From: Pseudophaeobacter sp. EL27 | Lineage (GTDB): Bacteria; Pseudomonadota; Alphaproteobacteria; Rhodobacterales; Rhodobacteraceae | Reading direction: 5' to 3' | Length of the DNA stretch: 64,000 nt | NCBI RefSeq assembly: GCF_900313025.1 | Contig: NZ_OMPQ01000011.1 | Coordinates: forward strand, 186,001-250,000 | In this document: positions 17,970 to 25,801 of the stretch, piece by piece | How the letters are laid out: every line of letters starts with the position of its first letter | Numbering within the stretch: position 1 is the first letter of the stretch | Notes under the pieces: generated by a model | What the model saw: only the letters and a program-made list of their open reading frames with translations | Databases searched by the model: none | Told to the model about the DNA's origin: nothing | Made by a program: the position numbers and the translations under genes

Positions 17970-18391
17970 TGCGCTACTGGCTGTTCAAATCCGAGCCTTC
18001 AACCTGGGGCTGGCAAGACCAGATCGACAAGGGCGAGAGCGGCGAGGAATGGGACGGCGTGCGCAATTATCAGGCGCGCAACTTCATGCGGGAGATGAAG
18101 CTGGGAGATCGCGGCTTTTTCTATCACTCTCAAAAAGAAAAATCGGTGGTGGGTATTGTCGAGGTCTGCGCCGAGGCCCATCCCGACAGCACCACCGAGG
18201 ACGACCGCTGGGACTGCGTCGATATCAAGGCGGTGCGCGGATTTACCCAGCCGGTGACGCTGGATCAGATCAAGACCGATCCGCAACTGGAAGAGATGAT
18301 TCTGGTCAAAAACTCCCGCCTCTCGGTGCAGCCTGTCACCCGAGAGGAATGGGTCACGATCTGCGCCTTGGGGCAGACAGAGGCGGATTGA
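17969..18391 (+). CDS. EVE-domain protein
   Basis: The 140-residue product is a single EVE domain, starting MRYWLFKSEPSTWGWQD and containing WDGVRNYQARNFMREMKLGDRGFFYHS. EVE domains are related to PUA and YTH modules and bind modified bases in DNA or RNA. Stand-alone bacterial copies of this type are widespread housekeeping genes. It is the last tightly linked gene of the tsaD operon. Confidence 0.93.
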   Translation: MRYWLFKSEPSTWGWQDQIDKGESGEEWDGVRNYQARNFMREMKLGDRGFFYHSQKEKSVVGIVEVCAEAHPDSTTEDDRWDCVDIKAVRGFTQPVTLDQIKTDPQLEEMILVKNSRLSVQPVTREEWVTICALGQTEAD

Positions 18392-18437
18392 TCTGCCAAT
18401 CTTTTCCCAAACGGATGTGTTCGGGAGGAGATGACCC

Positions 18438-18833
18438 TTGGAAATTCTGAATGTTCTTGTCGCCGCTGCGGCCGGTTTTGCCCTAGGCGCGGTCTATTAC
18501 GGGATTTTGGCAGAGCCCTGGATGGTCGCCGCCGGTATCAAGCGTGGCACCGATGGCAAACCCGAAAGCGACCAAACACCGGCGATATTTGCGCTCAGCT
18601 TTGTGCTGCAGCTAATCGTCGCCGGCATGATGCGCCATGTTTTTACCTTGTCAGGGATAGGCAGCGCAGGGGCTGGTATGGTTGCCGGTCTGGGTGTTGG
18701 GTTGTTTTTCATCACGCCCTGGATTGCGCTGAACAACCTCTATGCCGGGCGCCCGGTGAAACTGACTGTGATTGACGGCGGCTATGCCGCATTGGCCTGC
18801 GCCGCAATCGGCCTGGTGCTGTCCCTGTTCTAA
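18438..18833 (+). CDS. DUF1761 membrane protein (TTG start)
   Basis: The 131-residue protein has four hydrophobic segments and the DUF1761 pattern: ALGAVYYGILAEPWM near the N-terminus and FFITPWIALNNLYAGRP near the middle. The start is a TTG, because a strong GGGAGGAG site (18423-18430) sits 7 bases ahead and the nearby ATG at 18431 is in another frame that does not encode the family. Function unknown. It lies 46 bases after the EVE gene. Confidence 0.82.
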   Translation: MEILNVLVAAAAGFALGAVYYGILAEPWMVAAGIKRGTDGKPESDQTPAIFALSFVLQLIVAGMMRHVFTLSGIGSAGAGMVAGLGVGLFFITPWIALNNLYAGRPVKLTVIDGGYAALACAAIGLVLSLF

Positions 18834-18887
18834 GTCACAAGCAGATCTAGCAACCTAGAGCTGTTTTCAAAGCTCCGCCCTCAGGGC

Positions 18888-18935
18888 TAAAAATAGAAAA
18901 GGGAAGATCCAACCGAAATGTTAGGATCTTCCCTT
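18888..18935 (-). terminator. Strong terminator at the end of a minus-strand transcript
   Basis: A perfect 12-bp stem (AAGGGAAGATCC at 18899-18910, GGATCTTCCCTT at 18924-18935) gains three more pairs near the loop across an A bulge. On the minus strand it is followed by TTCTATTTTT. No minus-strand protein gene ends here, so it probably terminates a non-coding RNA. Confidence 0.8.
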
Positions 18936-19061
18936 CCACCCCGCGTGCTCCACAGTCCACCACACGCGTATGAAAATTCCGTCCTAGCCGTCCTGGCTGG
19001 TCTCTCTGTGGTAGCCTACTTGTGGTTGTTTTGGCAAACCCTATGCGCGGACAATACCATT
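18888..19061 (-). ncRNA. Candidate structured small RNA
   Basis: The gap at 18834-19167 holds no believable gene. On the minus strand this part lies between the DUF2853 terminator and a second strong terminator that otherwise has no gene to end. It can fold: CGCGTG (18942-18947) pairs with CACGCG (18963-18968), CCACAG (18950-18955) can instead pair with CTGTGG (19006-19011), and AGCC/GGCT form a small local stem near 18985. I could not match it to 6S RNA, SRP RNA, RNase P RNA or tmRNA by their conserved motifs. The 5' end is not defined and no clear promoter is visible. Confidence 0.4.
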
Positions 19062-19096
19062 CAAATGCAAAACACTCGGCAGTTCCGCCGAGTGTT
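19062..19096 (-). terminator. Rho-independent terminator after the DUF2853 gene
   Basis: A perfect 10-bp stem (AACACTCGGC / GCCGAGTGTT, 19071-19080 with 19087-19096) with a 6-base loop is followed on the minus strand by TTTTGCATTT. Confidence 0.85.
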
Positions 19097-19167
19097 CCTT
19101 GCTCGAAAAAATTAGTTTTAACCATATAAATCAGACAATTAAGCCTGAACACATTTTTGTTTTTGGC

Positions 19168-19509
19168 TTAACCGTAGACGGATTCTTTGCCAAAATGTTT
19201 GGTCAGCATGTAGTAGACCACGGCGCGATATTTGTTGCGCTCGGATTTGCCGTAGGTTTCCACAACTTTGCCAATCGCTTCCATCAGTTCAGGACCGTCA
19301 GCCAGGCCAAGTTTCTTGATCAGGAAGTTGTCTTTAACAGTTTCCAGCTCGCTCTCCTGGCTGGAGGCCACGGTAGAGGCATCAGCGTTATAGATCGCGG
19401 GACCACAACCAATAGTAACCTTGGTCAGCAGGTCCATATCTGCGTCCATGCCGCATTTGTTTTTCAGATCGTCAGCATATTGCGCGATCAGATCGTCTCT
19501 CTTACCCAT
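19168..19509 (-). CDS. DUF2853 family protein
   Basis: A small soluble protein of 113 residues starting MGKRDDLIAQYADDLKNKCG and containing the conserved TIGCGPAIYNADASTVA segment and a C-terminal RNKYRAVVYYMLTKHFGK block. DUF2853 has no assigned function; it is mostly helical. A GGAGAA ribosome site supports the start. A CtrA-like box with one mismatch lies 56 bases upstream and a clear terminator follows, so it is a single-gene unit. Confidence 0.88.
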   Translation of the reverse strand: MGKRDDLIAQYADDLKNKCGMDADMDLLTKVTIGCGPAIYNADASTVASSQESELETVKDNFLIKKLGLADGPELMEAIGKVVETYGKSERNKYRAVVYYMLTKHFGKESVYG

Positions 19510-19564
19510 AAACGTTCTCCAGCTACAGTGTTGTCGTCGGCCAAAATTAAGAAATTGCAGAGGC

Positions 19565-19579
19565 TTAACGAAAGACTAA
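19565..19579. promoter_or_regulatory. CtrA-like box ahead of the DUF2853 gene (one mismatch)
   Basis: TTAACGAAAGACTAA reads TTAG-N7-TTAA on the gene's strand, the same variant and nearly the same distance (56 bases) as ahead of flgE. Confidence 0.45.
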
Positions 19580-19683
19580 CGCCAGATCGAGAAGAGACAA
19601 AGGAAAAGTTTTGCCTGCTTTTCCCCGCTGAAGATATTCTGAAGCTCTTATGATGGGCAACAAGGATCGGACAGAGATCAACC

Positions 19684-19953
19684 ATGACAGCAAGCAACAG
19701 AGACATTGCAATCTCATATTTGGACATGGAAGCTGCCGAGAGTGTCGCTTGGGTAAAACAGCGCGTTCAAAAAACGTTGAAAACGAAGAACAACGCTGAG
19801 CTGCCGTTTAACACTTTTACTTTGGAAGTAGACCCCCAAAAGCAGACAGTCACCCTCCACCAAGACTTGTTCGACTGTCAGTCAGAAACCTTTTCGGCCG
19901 AAGAGTTTTTCGACCTGGTTAGCACCAGTCGATCTAGAGGAAGGACTGAGTAG
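19684..19953 (+). CDS. Hypothetical protein, 89 residues
   Basis: I do not recognise this gene. The product is soluble and mildly acidic at its C-terminus, with a helix-rich first half (VAWVKQRVQKTLKTKNN) and a strand pair (FTLEVDPQKQTVTLHQDL) followed by an acidic FSAEEFFDLV segment. Codon use is less GC-rich than in neighbouring core genes. It diverges from the DUF2853 gene. The ribosome site is weak (CAGAGATC). It could be a small regulator or adaptor, but nothing shows this. Confidence 0.55.
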   Translation: MTASNRDIAISYLDMEAAESVAWVKQRVQKTLKTKNNAELPFNTFTLEVDPQKQTVTLHQDLFDCQSETFSAEEFFDLVSTSRSRGRTE

Positions 19954-19998
19954 AGAGAAGTGAGTGAAAACAACACTCAAGCGTTGAAAATGCAAAGA

Positions 19999-20011
19999 AC
20001 GCCACCCAAGG
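19999..20011 (+). repeat. Copy of the ahcY-terminator arm, left of the 20094 gene
   Basis: ACGCCACCCAAGG is identical to 20453-20465; the match extends into AAAGA on the left with a one-base gap. The second arm of the hairpin is missing here. Confidence 0.6.
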
Positions 20012-20093
20012 CATTCCGTGATCTTTACGCAGTGGGGTCAGTCTGACAGTTTTCTAGTTCGTTCATTTTGTCAGCAAACAAAGGTCGGATGCT

Positions 20094-20399
20094 ATGAAGC
20101 GGGTATTCTTGGTCGCTGCGATTTTAGGCTTGCTGGGAGCAGCTTTTCTGCAATGGCAAAAGCATCGGTACAAACTCATGGTTCAAGATGCAGCGCAGCA
20201 ATGCAATATCTTGGCTGTTTCACACAGCGACATTGACCTGCTTCCTCATGAAATTGACTGTGCGCTTGTTCATCACGACGTCCTGATGACCTTCAGGCTG
20301 GGCCCGAACTCCAATTTTTATTGGGACTGTTTGCCCCCAGACCAGCTGATGCTTCAGCGTCTCACAGCCGACAACTGCAAGTTCTATCGAAGACAATAA
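20094..20399 (+). CDS. Hypothetical membrane-anchored or exported protein, 101 residues
   Basis: Not recognised. A basic start and a hydrophobic segment (residues 4-20, VFLVAAILGLLGAAFLQW) look like a signal anchor. The rest contains four Cys (about positions 37, 56, 79 and 95), which could form two disulfides in the periplasm. GC content is lower than in neighbouring genes. Near-identical 13-base repeats flank the gene (19999-20011 and 20453-20465), the second being half of the ahcY terminator. This would fit insertion of a small cassette. Confidence 0.55.
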   Translation: MKRVFLVAAILGLLGAAFLQWQKHRYKLMVQDAAQQCNILAVSHSDIDLLPHEIDCALVHHDVLMTFRLGPNSNFYWDCLPPDQLMLQRLTADNCKFYRRQ

Positions 20400-20452
20400 G
20401 ACAGTGCCGAGCACCCAATTCTGTCAAACTGGAAGCCTGTCTTCCAATAAAG

Positions 20453-20482
20453 ACGCCACCCAAGGTCTCCCTTGGATGGCGT
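20453..20482. terminator. Bidirectional terminator between the 20094 gene and ahcY
   Basis: A 13-bp stem (ACGCCACCCAAGG / CCTTGGATGGCGT) with one mismatch and a TCTC loop. It is followed by AGTTTTC on the plus strand and CTTTATT on the minus strand, and lies 24 bases beyond the ahcY stop. Confidence 0.8.
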
Positions 20483-20505
20483 AGTTTTCAGATCTGGATC
20501 AGATC

Positions 20506-21897
20506 TTAGTAGCGATAGTGCTCGGGCTTGAACGGACCTTCTGGGGTCACACCGATATAGGCGGCCTGCTCAGGGGTCAGGCTCGACAGTTTCACGCCGA
20601 TGCGCTCCAGGTGCAGTCGGGCCACTTTCTCATCCAGGTGCTTGGGCAGGATGTAGACTTCGTTCTTGTACTCTTCACCGCGGATCCACAGCTCGATCTG
20701 AGCCAGAACCTGGTTGGTGAAAGAGGCCGACATCACGAAGGATGGGTGACCGGTGGCGTTGCCGAGGTTCAGCAGACGACCTTCAGAGAGCAGGATCAGA
20801 CGGCTGCCCGAGGGCATCTCGATCATGTCGACCTGTTCTTTGATGTTGGTCCACTTGTGGTTCTTCAGGCTTGCCACCTGAATTTCATTGTCGAAGTGGC
20901 CGATGTTGCCAACGATGGCCATGTCCTTCATCTCGCGCATGTGCTCGATGCGGATCACGTCCTTGTTGCCGGTGGTGGTGATGAAGACATCAGCGCTGGA
21001 CACAACATCTTCCAGACGCACAACTTCAAAACCGTCCATGGCGGCCTGCAGGGCGCAGATCGGGTCAACTTCGGTGACTTTGACACGGGCGCCAGCACCG
21101 GCCAGCGAGGCAGCCGAGCCTTTGCCAACATCGCCGTAACCACAAACAACAGCAACTTTGCCGGCCATCATGGTGTCAGTGGCGCGGCGGATGCCGTCAA
21201 CCAGCGATTCCTTGCAGCCGTATTTGTTGTCGAACTTCGACTTGGTGACCGAATCGTTCACGTTGATCGCAGGGAAGGGCAGCTGGCCGTTTTTCTGCAG
21301 CTCATACAGACGGTGAACACCGGTGGTGGTTTCCTCGGAAACACCCTGAATTGCTTCACGTGTTTTGGTGAACCAGCCGGGGCTTGCCGCCATGCGCTTT
21401 TTGATCTGGGCAAAGATGGCTTCTTCTTCTTCCGAAGTTGGCACTTCGATCAGATCGGTCTCGCCGGCCTCAACACGGGCACCCAGCAGAACGTAGAGGG
21501 TCGCGTCGCCACCATCGTCGAGGATCAGGTTGGCGCCTTCGGGGAACATGAAGGATTTATCCAGGTAGTCCCAATGCTCGGTCAGGGTCTGGCCCTTGAT
21601 CGCAAAAACCGGGGTGCCGCCGGCTGCGATTGCGGCAGCAGCGTGGTCTTGGGTTGAGAAGATATTGCAGGAGGCCCAGCGCACATCGGCGCCCAGCTCC
21701 ACCAGTGTTTCGATCAACACAGCTGTCTGGATGGTCATGTGCAGCGAACCGACGATACGCGAGCCTTTGAGAGGCTTGCTGTCACCATACTCAGCGCGCA
21801 GCGACATCAGGCCAGGCATTTCGGTTTCTGCGATATCTAATTCTTTGCGACCAAATTCAGCCAGCGCAATGTCTTTTACAATATAGTCCTCGGCCAT
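20506..21897 (-). CDS. ahcY: S-adenosylhomocysteine hydrolase
   Basis: AhcY splits S-adenosylhomocysteine into adenosine and homocysteine, clearing the inhibitor made by methyltransferases. The 463-residue protein has the N-terminal [23 protein letters not shown], the NAD-binding [23 protein letters not shown], and the C-terminal [30 protein letters not shown]...KPEHYRY tail carrying the cofactor-closing Lys/Tyr. A GGAG site 7 bases upstream supports the start. In Rhodobacter, ahcY lies near regA, as it does here (3 kb away). I see no SAH riboswitch core in the leader. Confidence 0.98.
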   Translation of the reverse strand: MAEDYIVKDIALAEFGRKELDIAETEMPGLMSLRAEYGDSKPLKGSRIVGSLHMTIQTAVLIETLVELGADVRWASCNIFSTQDHAAAAIAAGGTPVFAIKGQTLTEHWDYLDKSFMFPEGANLILDDGGDATLYVLLGARVEAGETDLIEVPTSEEEEAIFAQIKKRMAASPGWFTKTREAIQGVSEETTTGVHRLYELQKNGQLPFPAINVNDSVTKSKFDNKYGCKESLVDGIRRATDTMMAGKVAVVCGYGDVGKGSAASLAGAGARVKVTEVDPICALQAAMDGFEVVRLEDVVSSADVFITTTGNKDVIRIEHMREMKDMAIVGNIGHFDNEIQVASLKNHKWTNIKEQVDMIEMPSGSRLILLSEGRLLNLGNATGHPSFVMSASFTNQVLAQIELWIRGEEYKNEVYILPKHLDEKVARLHLERIGVKLSSLTPEQAAYIGVTPEGPFKPEHYRY

Positions 21898-22032
21898 AGT
21901 CCGCTCCGTTCTGGTTACGAGTTATCTTGGTTGCCGCAGGTACCACTGCAATGGTTTATAAGCAACGAAGATGGGCGCAATGAAGAGGCAGAAGTTTACG
22001 ATGGCCAAGGATGACACGGTTTTGGTGGCCTA

Positions 22033-22347
22033 TCAGCCTGGTAGTCCCGGCAAAACTGCCGGAGTGGCCACTTCAAAGTAGTGCTGACCCGAGGCGACAA
22101 TGCAGCTGATTCCCGATGGGTGCGTGACCAGGACCGTAAAGCTGCCCGTTTCCGTCGAAGACCAAACTTCGACCACTGTATCGACCGGCTGAGATTTCTG
22201 TAGCCCGCCTGCACTCAGGCTCTCGGAATAGGCCTGTTGCAGCCGTTCAACCACCCCATCGCGGGGGGCACAACTGGCGGCAACGGCGGGCGGGGCAATC
22301 GCCGCCATACCAAAGATCAAGGCGGAAGAGAGAAGACGTTTAAACAT
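22033..22347 (-). CDS. Small secreted protein of unknown function
   Basis: The start at 22347 has a strong AAGGAG site; 15 extra residues upstream are not convincing. The 104-residue product has a signal peptide (MFKRLLSSALIFGMAAIAPPAVA, cut near residue 23), then SCAPRDGVVERLQQAYSESLSAGGLQ and a strand region ending SGISCIVASGQHY, with two Cys that may pair. Similar small periplasmic proteins are common in Rhodobacteraceae; no function is assigned. Confidence 0.8.
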   Translation of the reverse strand: MFKRLLSSALIFGMAAIAPPAVAASCAPRDGVVERLQQAYSESLSAGGLQKSQPVDTVVEVWSSTETGSFTVLVTHPSGISCIVASGQHYFEVATPAVLPGLPG

Positions 22348-22593
22348 GACAGACTCCTTTTTTGTTGAGCGTCGTCTCATAAAAAGGGCCATGCCAATTG
22401 GGCGTCCTGGGCCCCTGCGGTATAGTAAACATTGGGTCTAAAGGCTGCATTTTCAATCTCACGGCCGTTCAACTTCCCTTGGGCGCCCCCAAGGTAAGGC
22501 AGCTCTGATCAGTCACGAGCACCGCAAAATGGCTTTTGTCCAAGCCCCTTACCAGCTAGGCAGAAGCAAGTTGAATTCACTGGATCGCCCGAA

Positions 22594-23190
22594 ATGCCCG
22601 CTAAACCCGCCCGCGCCTGGCAACGTATGCTCTCTGGCCGCCGCCTTGATCTGCTGGACCCCACTCCCATGGATATCGAGATCAGCGACATCGCCCACGG
22701 GCTGGCCTTTGTGGCGCGCTGGAACGGTCAGACGCGGGGGGATTTTGCCTATTCGGTAGCTGAACATTCGTTGTTGGTAGAAGAGCTGTTTTCGCGCATG
22801 TATCCCAAGGCACCGATCAAATGGCAGTTGGCCGCCCTGCTGCATGATGCCCCGGAATATGTCATTGGTGATATGATTTCCCCGGTGAAAGCCGCCGTAG
22901 GGCCCGGCTATAGTGAGTTGGATCAGCGTCTGACATCGGCCATTCACATCAAATTTGGTCTGCCCGCGCAGCTGCCAAAAACCATCAAGGCACAGATCAA
23001 ACGGGCAGATAAGGTCAGCGCCTGGATGGAGGCCGTGCAGATCGCCGGCTTTTCCGAAGCCGAAGCCAACAAACTGTTTGGTCGCCCCAAAACCGAAGTC
23101 ATAGCGGGGCTGACCATTGCGCTGAGGCCACCGCTACAGGTGCGTCAGGCCTTTGTGGCCCGCCATGCGGATTTGCTGAACCATCTCTGA
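22594..23190 (+). CDS. HD-domain phosphohydrolase (YfbR-like)
   Basis: A 198-residue metal-dependent HD hydrolase. HSLLVEE gives the first His, LLHDAPEYVIGD gives the HD pair with further ligands, and a downstream RADKVSAWME provides the last Asp. The layout resembles 5'-deoxynucleotidase YfbR, so nucleotide dephosphorylation is the best guess; the substrate is not proven. It is a single gene with an unremarkable 5' region. Confidence 0.85.
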   Translation: MPAKPARAWQRMLSGRRLDLLDPTPMDIEISDIAHGLAFVARWNGQTRGDFAYSVAEHSLLVEELFSRMYPKAPIKWQLAALLHDAPEYVIGDMISPVKAAVGPGYSELDQRLTSAIHIKFGLPAQLPKTIKAQIKRADKVSAWMEAVQIAGFSEAEANKLFGRPKTEVIAGLTIALRPPLQVRQAFVARHADLLNHL

Positions 23191-23216
23191 AATCTTGGGG
23201 GTACTTGCCGGTCCGC

Positions 23217-24368
23217 TCAGGAGGCTTTGTCGCGTTTGCGCTTTGGCTTGGCTTCGACAAAACCGCTCTGCCCGCCCAGGCCTTTGTCTTGCAGAATCTG
23301 ATTACGCTCATCTTCTGACAGCACCTGCCACGCGGCGGTTTCAGAGATGAAACCATGCTGCGACAGCGTTTCACCAATCACCTGATGATTCAATTCACCA
23401 AAGCTCAACCGGTTGGATTTCCCGGCCTTTTCAGGCACCCACTCAGCGCGCAGACCGCCAATCACCACTGGATTGCATTTGCAAAAACTCTCAACATGTT
23501 TGGCCAACAGATTGTTGGCCCCGGAACTACGCCGCAGGATCATCGCTACCTTCTGCTCTGCTCCGCCCACCATGGCAAAAAGATGCAGCGCTGAGCCATC
23601 TGCGGCAATCACCTTTTTAGCAGCCTTATAGCGGGCAACCTGCACCGTAAGACTGTGTTCCTGGGGGTGGAAGATCTCATAGCCCTCGGCTTCTAGCAGA
23701 GTTTCCAGCTGCTCTTCGCCCAGCAGCCCGCCCTTGCCCAGGCCCAGTTTTGAGCGAGATATATAGATTTTTTCTGGCCCTTCGGCCTCCACATGGGTGG
23801 CAAAACGATCATGCACCGTGCGGCGGAATTTGCGGGTTCCCACGGTGATTTTGCCCAGGCCAAAACCCTGACCCGGCACCACCAGTTCTTCGACGCGCGT
23901 GGGGGTATCGACCACCTGAATGGGCAAATCCGTGCCAAAAAGCGAGAGATACTCCCGATGATAGCCGCGAACATCTTTGCCAACTTTGGGTCGTTTGGGA
24001 ATAAAAATAATGCCGCGGATATCCTCTTCGACATTCGGCAAAGCCCAAAGACGAGACGAGCTTTCGACCAGGAAATGCCCAAAATGCGCCCAGAGCACCC
24101 CGCCCCAGAGCCAACGCCCCTGCAGGGTTTCCCGGACTTTTTTTGGATGTTCCGGTTCGATGGAGATGGGGCGAAATTTGCGCCAGAGCGCCGCTTCGGG
24201 GCAATAGCTGCCATCGGCGTATAATACCCCCGCAGGCTGCACCAAGGCGCTTACCTTGGGGGGCACCACACAGGCATCCGCCAGCGTAAGTATCTCTTCG
24301 GACCATCCTCCGGTTGGCAGGGGCTGGCTGTCCGGATCAATATTCGACCCACTGGTATTCTGTGACAT
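23217..24368 (-). CDS. GT61-family glycosyltransferase (DUF563)
   Basis: The protein (383 residues) has the GT61/DUF563 pattern: GVLWAHFGHFLVESSSRLWAL, then RGYHREYLSLFG, KIYISRSKLG and a C-terminal ADGSALHLFAMV segment with a His. Such enzymes add sugars to surface polysaccharides. The last 20 residues are Lys/Arg-rich. It starts 8 bases after regA stops, so it is likely read from the senC-regA message. This is an odd partner for a redox regulator and sits where hvrA lies in Rhodobacter. Confidence 0.85.
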   Translation of the reverse strand: MSQNTSGSNIDPDSQPLPTGGWSEEILTLADACVVPPKVSALVQPAGVLYADGSYCPEAALWRKFRPISIEPEHPKKVRETLQGRWLWGGVLWAHFGHFLVESSSRLWALPNVEEDIRGIIFIPKRPKVGKDVRGYHREYLSLFGTDLPIQVVDTPTRVEELVVPGQGFGLGKITVGTRKFRRTVHDRFATHVEAEGPEKIYISRSKLGLGKGGLLGEEQLETLLEAEGYEIFHPQEHSLTVQVARYKAAKKVIAADGSALHLFAMVGGAEQKVAMILRRSSGANNLLAKHVESFCKCNPVVIGGLRAEWVPEKAGKSNRLSFGELNHQVIGETLSQHGFISETAAWQVLSEDERNQILQDKGLGGQSGFVEAKPKRKRDKAS

Positions 24369-24376
24369 TCCGATCC

Positions 24377-24931
24377 CTACCGAGGGCTGCGTTTCGCCAG
24401 AATACGCTGCAGCGTCCGGCGGTGCATATTGAGCCGCCTCGCGGTCTCGGAAACATTGCGATCACAGAGCTCATAGATACGCTGGATGTGCTCCCATCTG
24501 ACCCGATCAGCACTCATCGGGTTTTCGGGGGGGGGCGGCAATTCGTCATCGCCGCTCAGCAGTGCGCTCATGATGTCCGCCGCATCCGCTGGTTTCGACA
24601 GATAATCAGTTGCACCAATCTTGACCGCTGCCACGGCGGTGGCAATAGCGCCGTATCCAGTCAGAACCACAACCCGGCTGTCGGGGCGTTTTTCACGCAG
24701 CACCTCGACCACATCCAGCCCATTGCCATCTTCTAGGCGCAGATCCACCACAGCAAAGGCCGGGGGGCGGGCAGTTGCAATGGCGCTGCCGCCCGCAACC
24801 GAACCGGCGGTTTCCACTTCAAACCCGCGTTTTTCCATTGCCTTGGCCAGTCGCCGCAGAAAGGGTTCATCATCATCGACAAGCAAGAGTGACTTATCTG
24901 GTCCAATTTCCTGCAATGCATTATCGGCCAT
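24377..24931 (-). CDS. regA: Redox response regulator RegA (PrrA/ActR)
   Basis: RegA is the DNA-binding response regulator of the global redox system with RegB. The receiver domain has the acidic pair D20/D21, phospho-acceptor D63 in VVDLRLEDGNG, T91 and K113. A Pro linker (PPPPEN) leads to a FIS-type helix-turn-helix (NVSETARRLNMHRRTLQRIL) that is nearly invariant in this family. At 184 residues the length is exact. Order senC-regA with divergent regB matches Rhodobacter. The usual targets include respiration, photosynthesis, nitrogen and carbon fixation genes. Confidence 0.97.
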   Translation of the reverse strand: MADNALQEIGPDKSLLLVDDDEPFLRRLAKAMEKRGFEVETAGSVAGGSAIATARPPAFAVVDLRLEDGNGLDVVEVLREKRPDSRVVVLTGYGAIATAVAAVKIGATDYLSKPADAADIMSALLSGDDELPPPPENPMSADRVRWEHIQRIYELCDRNVSETARRLNMHRRTLQRILAKRSPR

Positions 24932-25041
24932 GCCCGGTTCTCCGCCTAGTTCCGCGTATAGTTATACGCACATTCTTGAATTTGATACTAGCGACACGGC
25001 TGGGAAGGTCAAACAGCTCATCTTTGCTGCATGTTTTCCAG

Positions 25042-25659
25042 TCACATGTTTTCGACAAAGCAGCTGACCTTGTCCGCAACCTGTTCAGGGGTTTCATCCC
25101 GGCGGAAAAAGTCAACAAAACCAATCTCGGGCAGCACCAGATAGGCAAAGGTGGAATGATCCACCAAATAATAATCTTCGTCACCGGGCTGGCGCTTGAA
25201 ATAGGTCTTATAGGCACGGCTCGCCGCCTTGACCTGTTCAAGCGATCCGGTCAGGCCGATCATCTTTTCATGCATGTTAAAAGCAAAATCGCCAACCACC
25301 TCTGGAGTGTCGCGCTCTGGGTCGATGGAGACAAAGACCGGTGTGGCGCTCATCCCACGCTCAGCCAGCACATCAACGGCTTCGGCATTACGTGAAACAT
25401 CCAGCGGGCAGACATCGGGGCAGAATGTATAGCCAAAATACAGAATCGACGGCTCGGTAAAGACATCCTTGTCGGTCACCGTCTCGCCCTTGCTGTTGAC
25501 CAGCTCAAAAGGGCCGCCAATTGTATCGCCACCGCTGGCAATCGAGCTACCACGACACTGGGCGAACTGATCTGCCTCACCACCGCGGGTTAGGAACCAG
25601 GTGCCACCAGCCAGGGCGGCGACAAATGCAACAGCGAGAATTGAATAGAGGCGAGCCAT
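25042..25659 (-). CDS. senC: SCO/SenC (PrrC) copper chaperone
   Basis: A membrane-anchored thioredoxin-fold protein of the SCO family, which helps load copper into cytochrome c oxidase. An N-terminal helix (residues 5-23) anchors it; the copper site is C80, C84 (FCPDVCP) and H168 (VDHST). I start at 25659 rather than 25731, because the extra 24 residues have no membrane character. It precedes regA by 110 bases and diverges from regB, as in Rhodobacter, where it also influences signalling through RegB. Confidence 0.95.
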   Translation of the reverse strand: MARLYSILAVAFVAALAGGTWFLTRGGEADQFAQCRGSSIASGGDTIGGPFELVNSKGETVTDKDVFTEPSILYFGYTFCPDVCPLDVSRNAEAVDVLAERGMSATPVFVSIDPERDTPEVVGDFAFNMHEKMIGLTGSLEQVKAASRAYKTYFKRQPGDEDYYLVDHSTFAYLVLPEIGFVDFFRRDETPEQVADKVSCFVENM

Positions 25660-25801
25660 GTGATCACACTTTATGTTGGAGGAGGAGAGTTGATCGTTTC
25701 CGCCGCCAGACCTATCAAGAAACGCGGGCAATGCAAGCCGACCAGATGGTCACAGGCCTGTGAACCGGCGACAAATCACCCCAAGCTCCAGGAGCTTTAG
25801 C

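Noticed and set aside
18431-18775. ATG-started ORF overlapping the DUF1761 gene
   Set aside because: Its ATG is close behind the ribosome site, but the Cys/Arg-rich product matches nothing. The frame started by the nearby TTG encodes the DUF1761 family.
18847-19152. A 101-codon minus-strand ORF
   Set aside because: It runs through two strong terminator hairpins, has no ribosome site and no recognisable sequence. The DNA is better read as an RNA or spacer.
21898-22032. Possible SAH or SAM riboswitch ahead of ahcY
   Set aside because: I looked for the conserved GAGGAGCG and AAGGCAAC-type elements of SAH switches and for the SAM-II core and did not find them.
22348-22593. Gap between the small secreted protein and the HD hydrolase
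   Set aside because: I found no clear regulatory dyad, CtrA box or hairpin in it; it probably holds two ordinary divergent promoters.
25384-25399. A third parS-like sequence in senC
   Set aside because: Only 12 of 16 bases match and just the right half is intact. It is 28 kb from the main sites and encodes ordinary SenC residues, so chance is likely.
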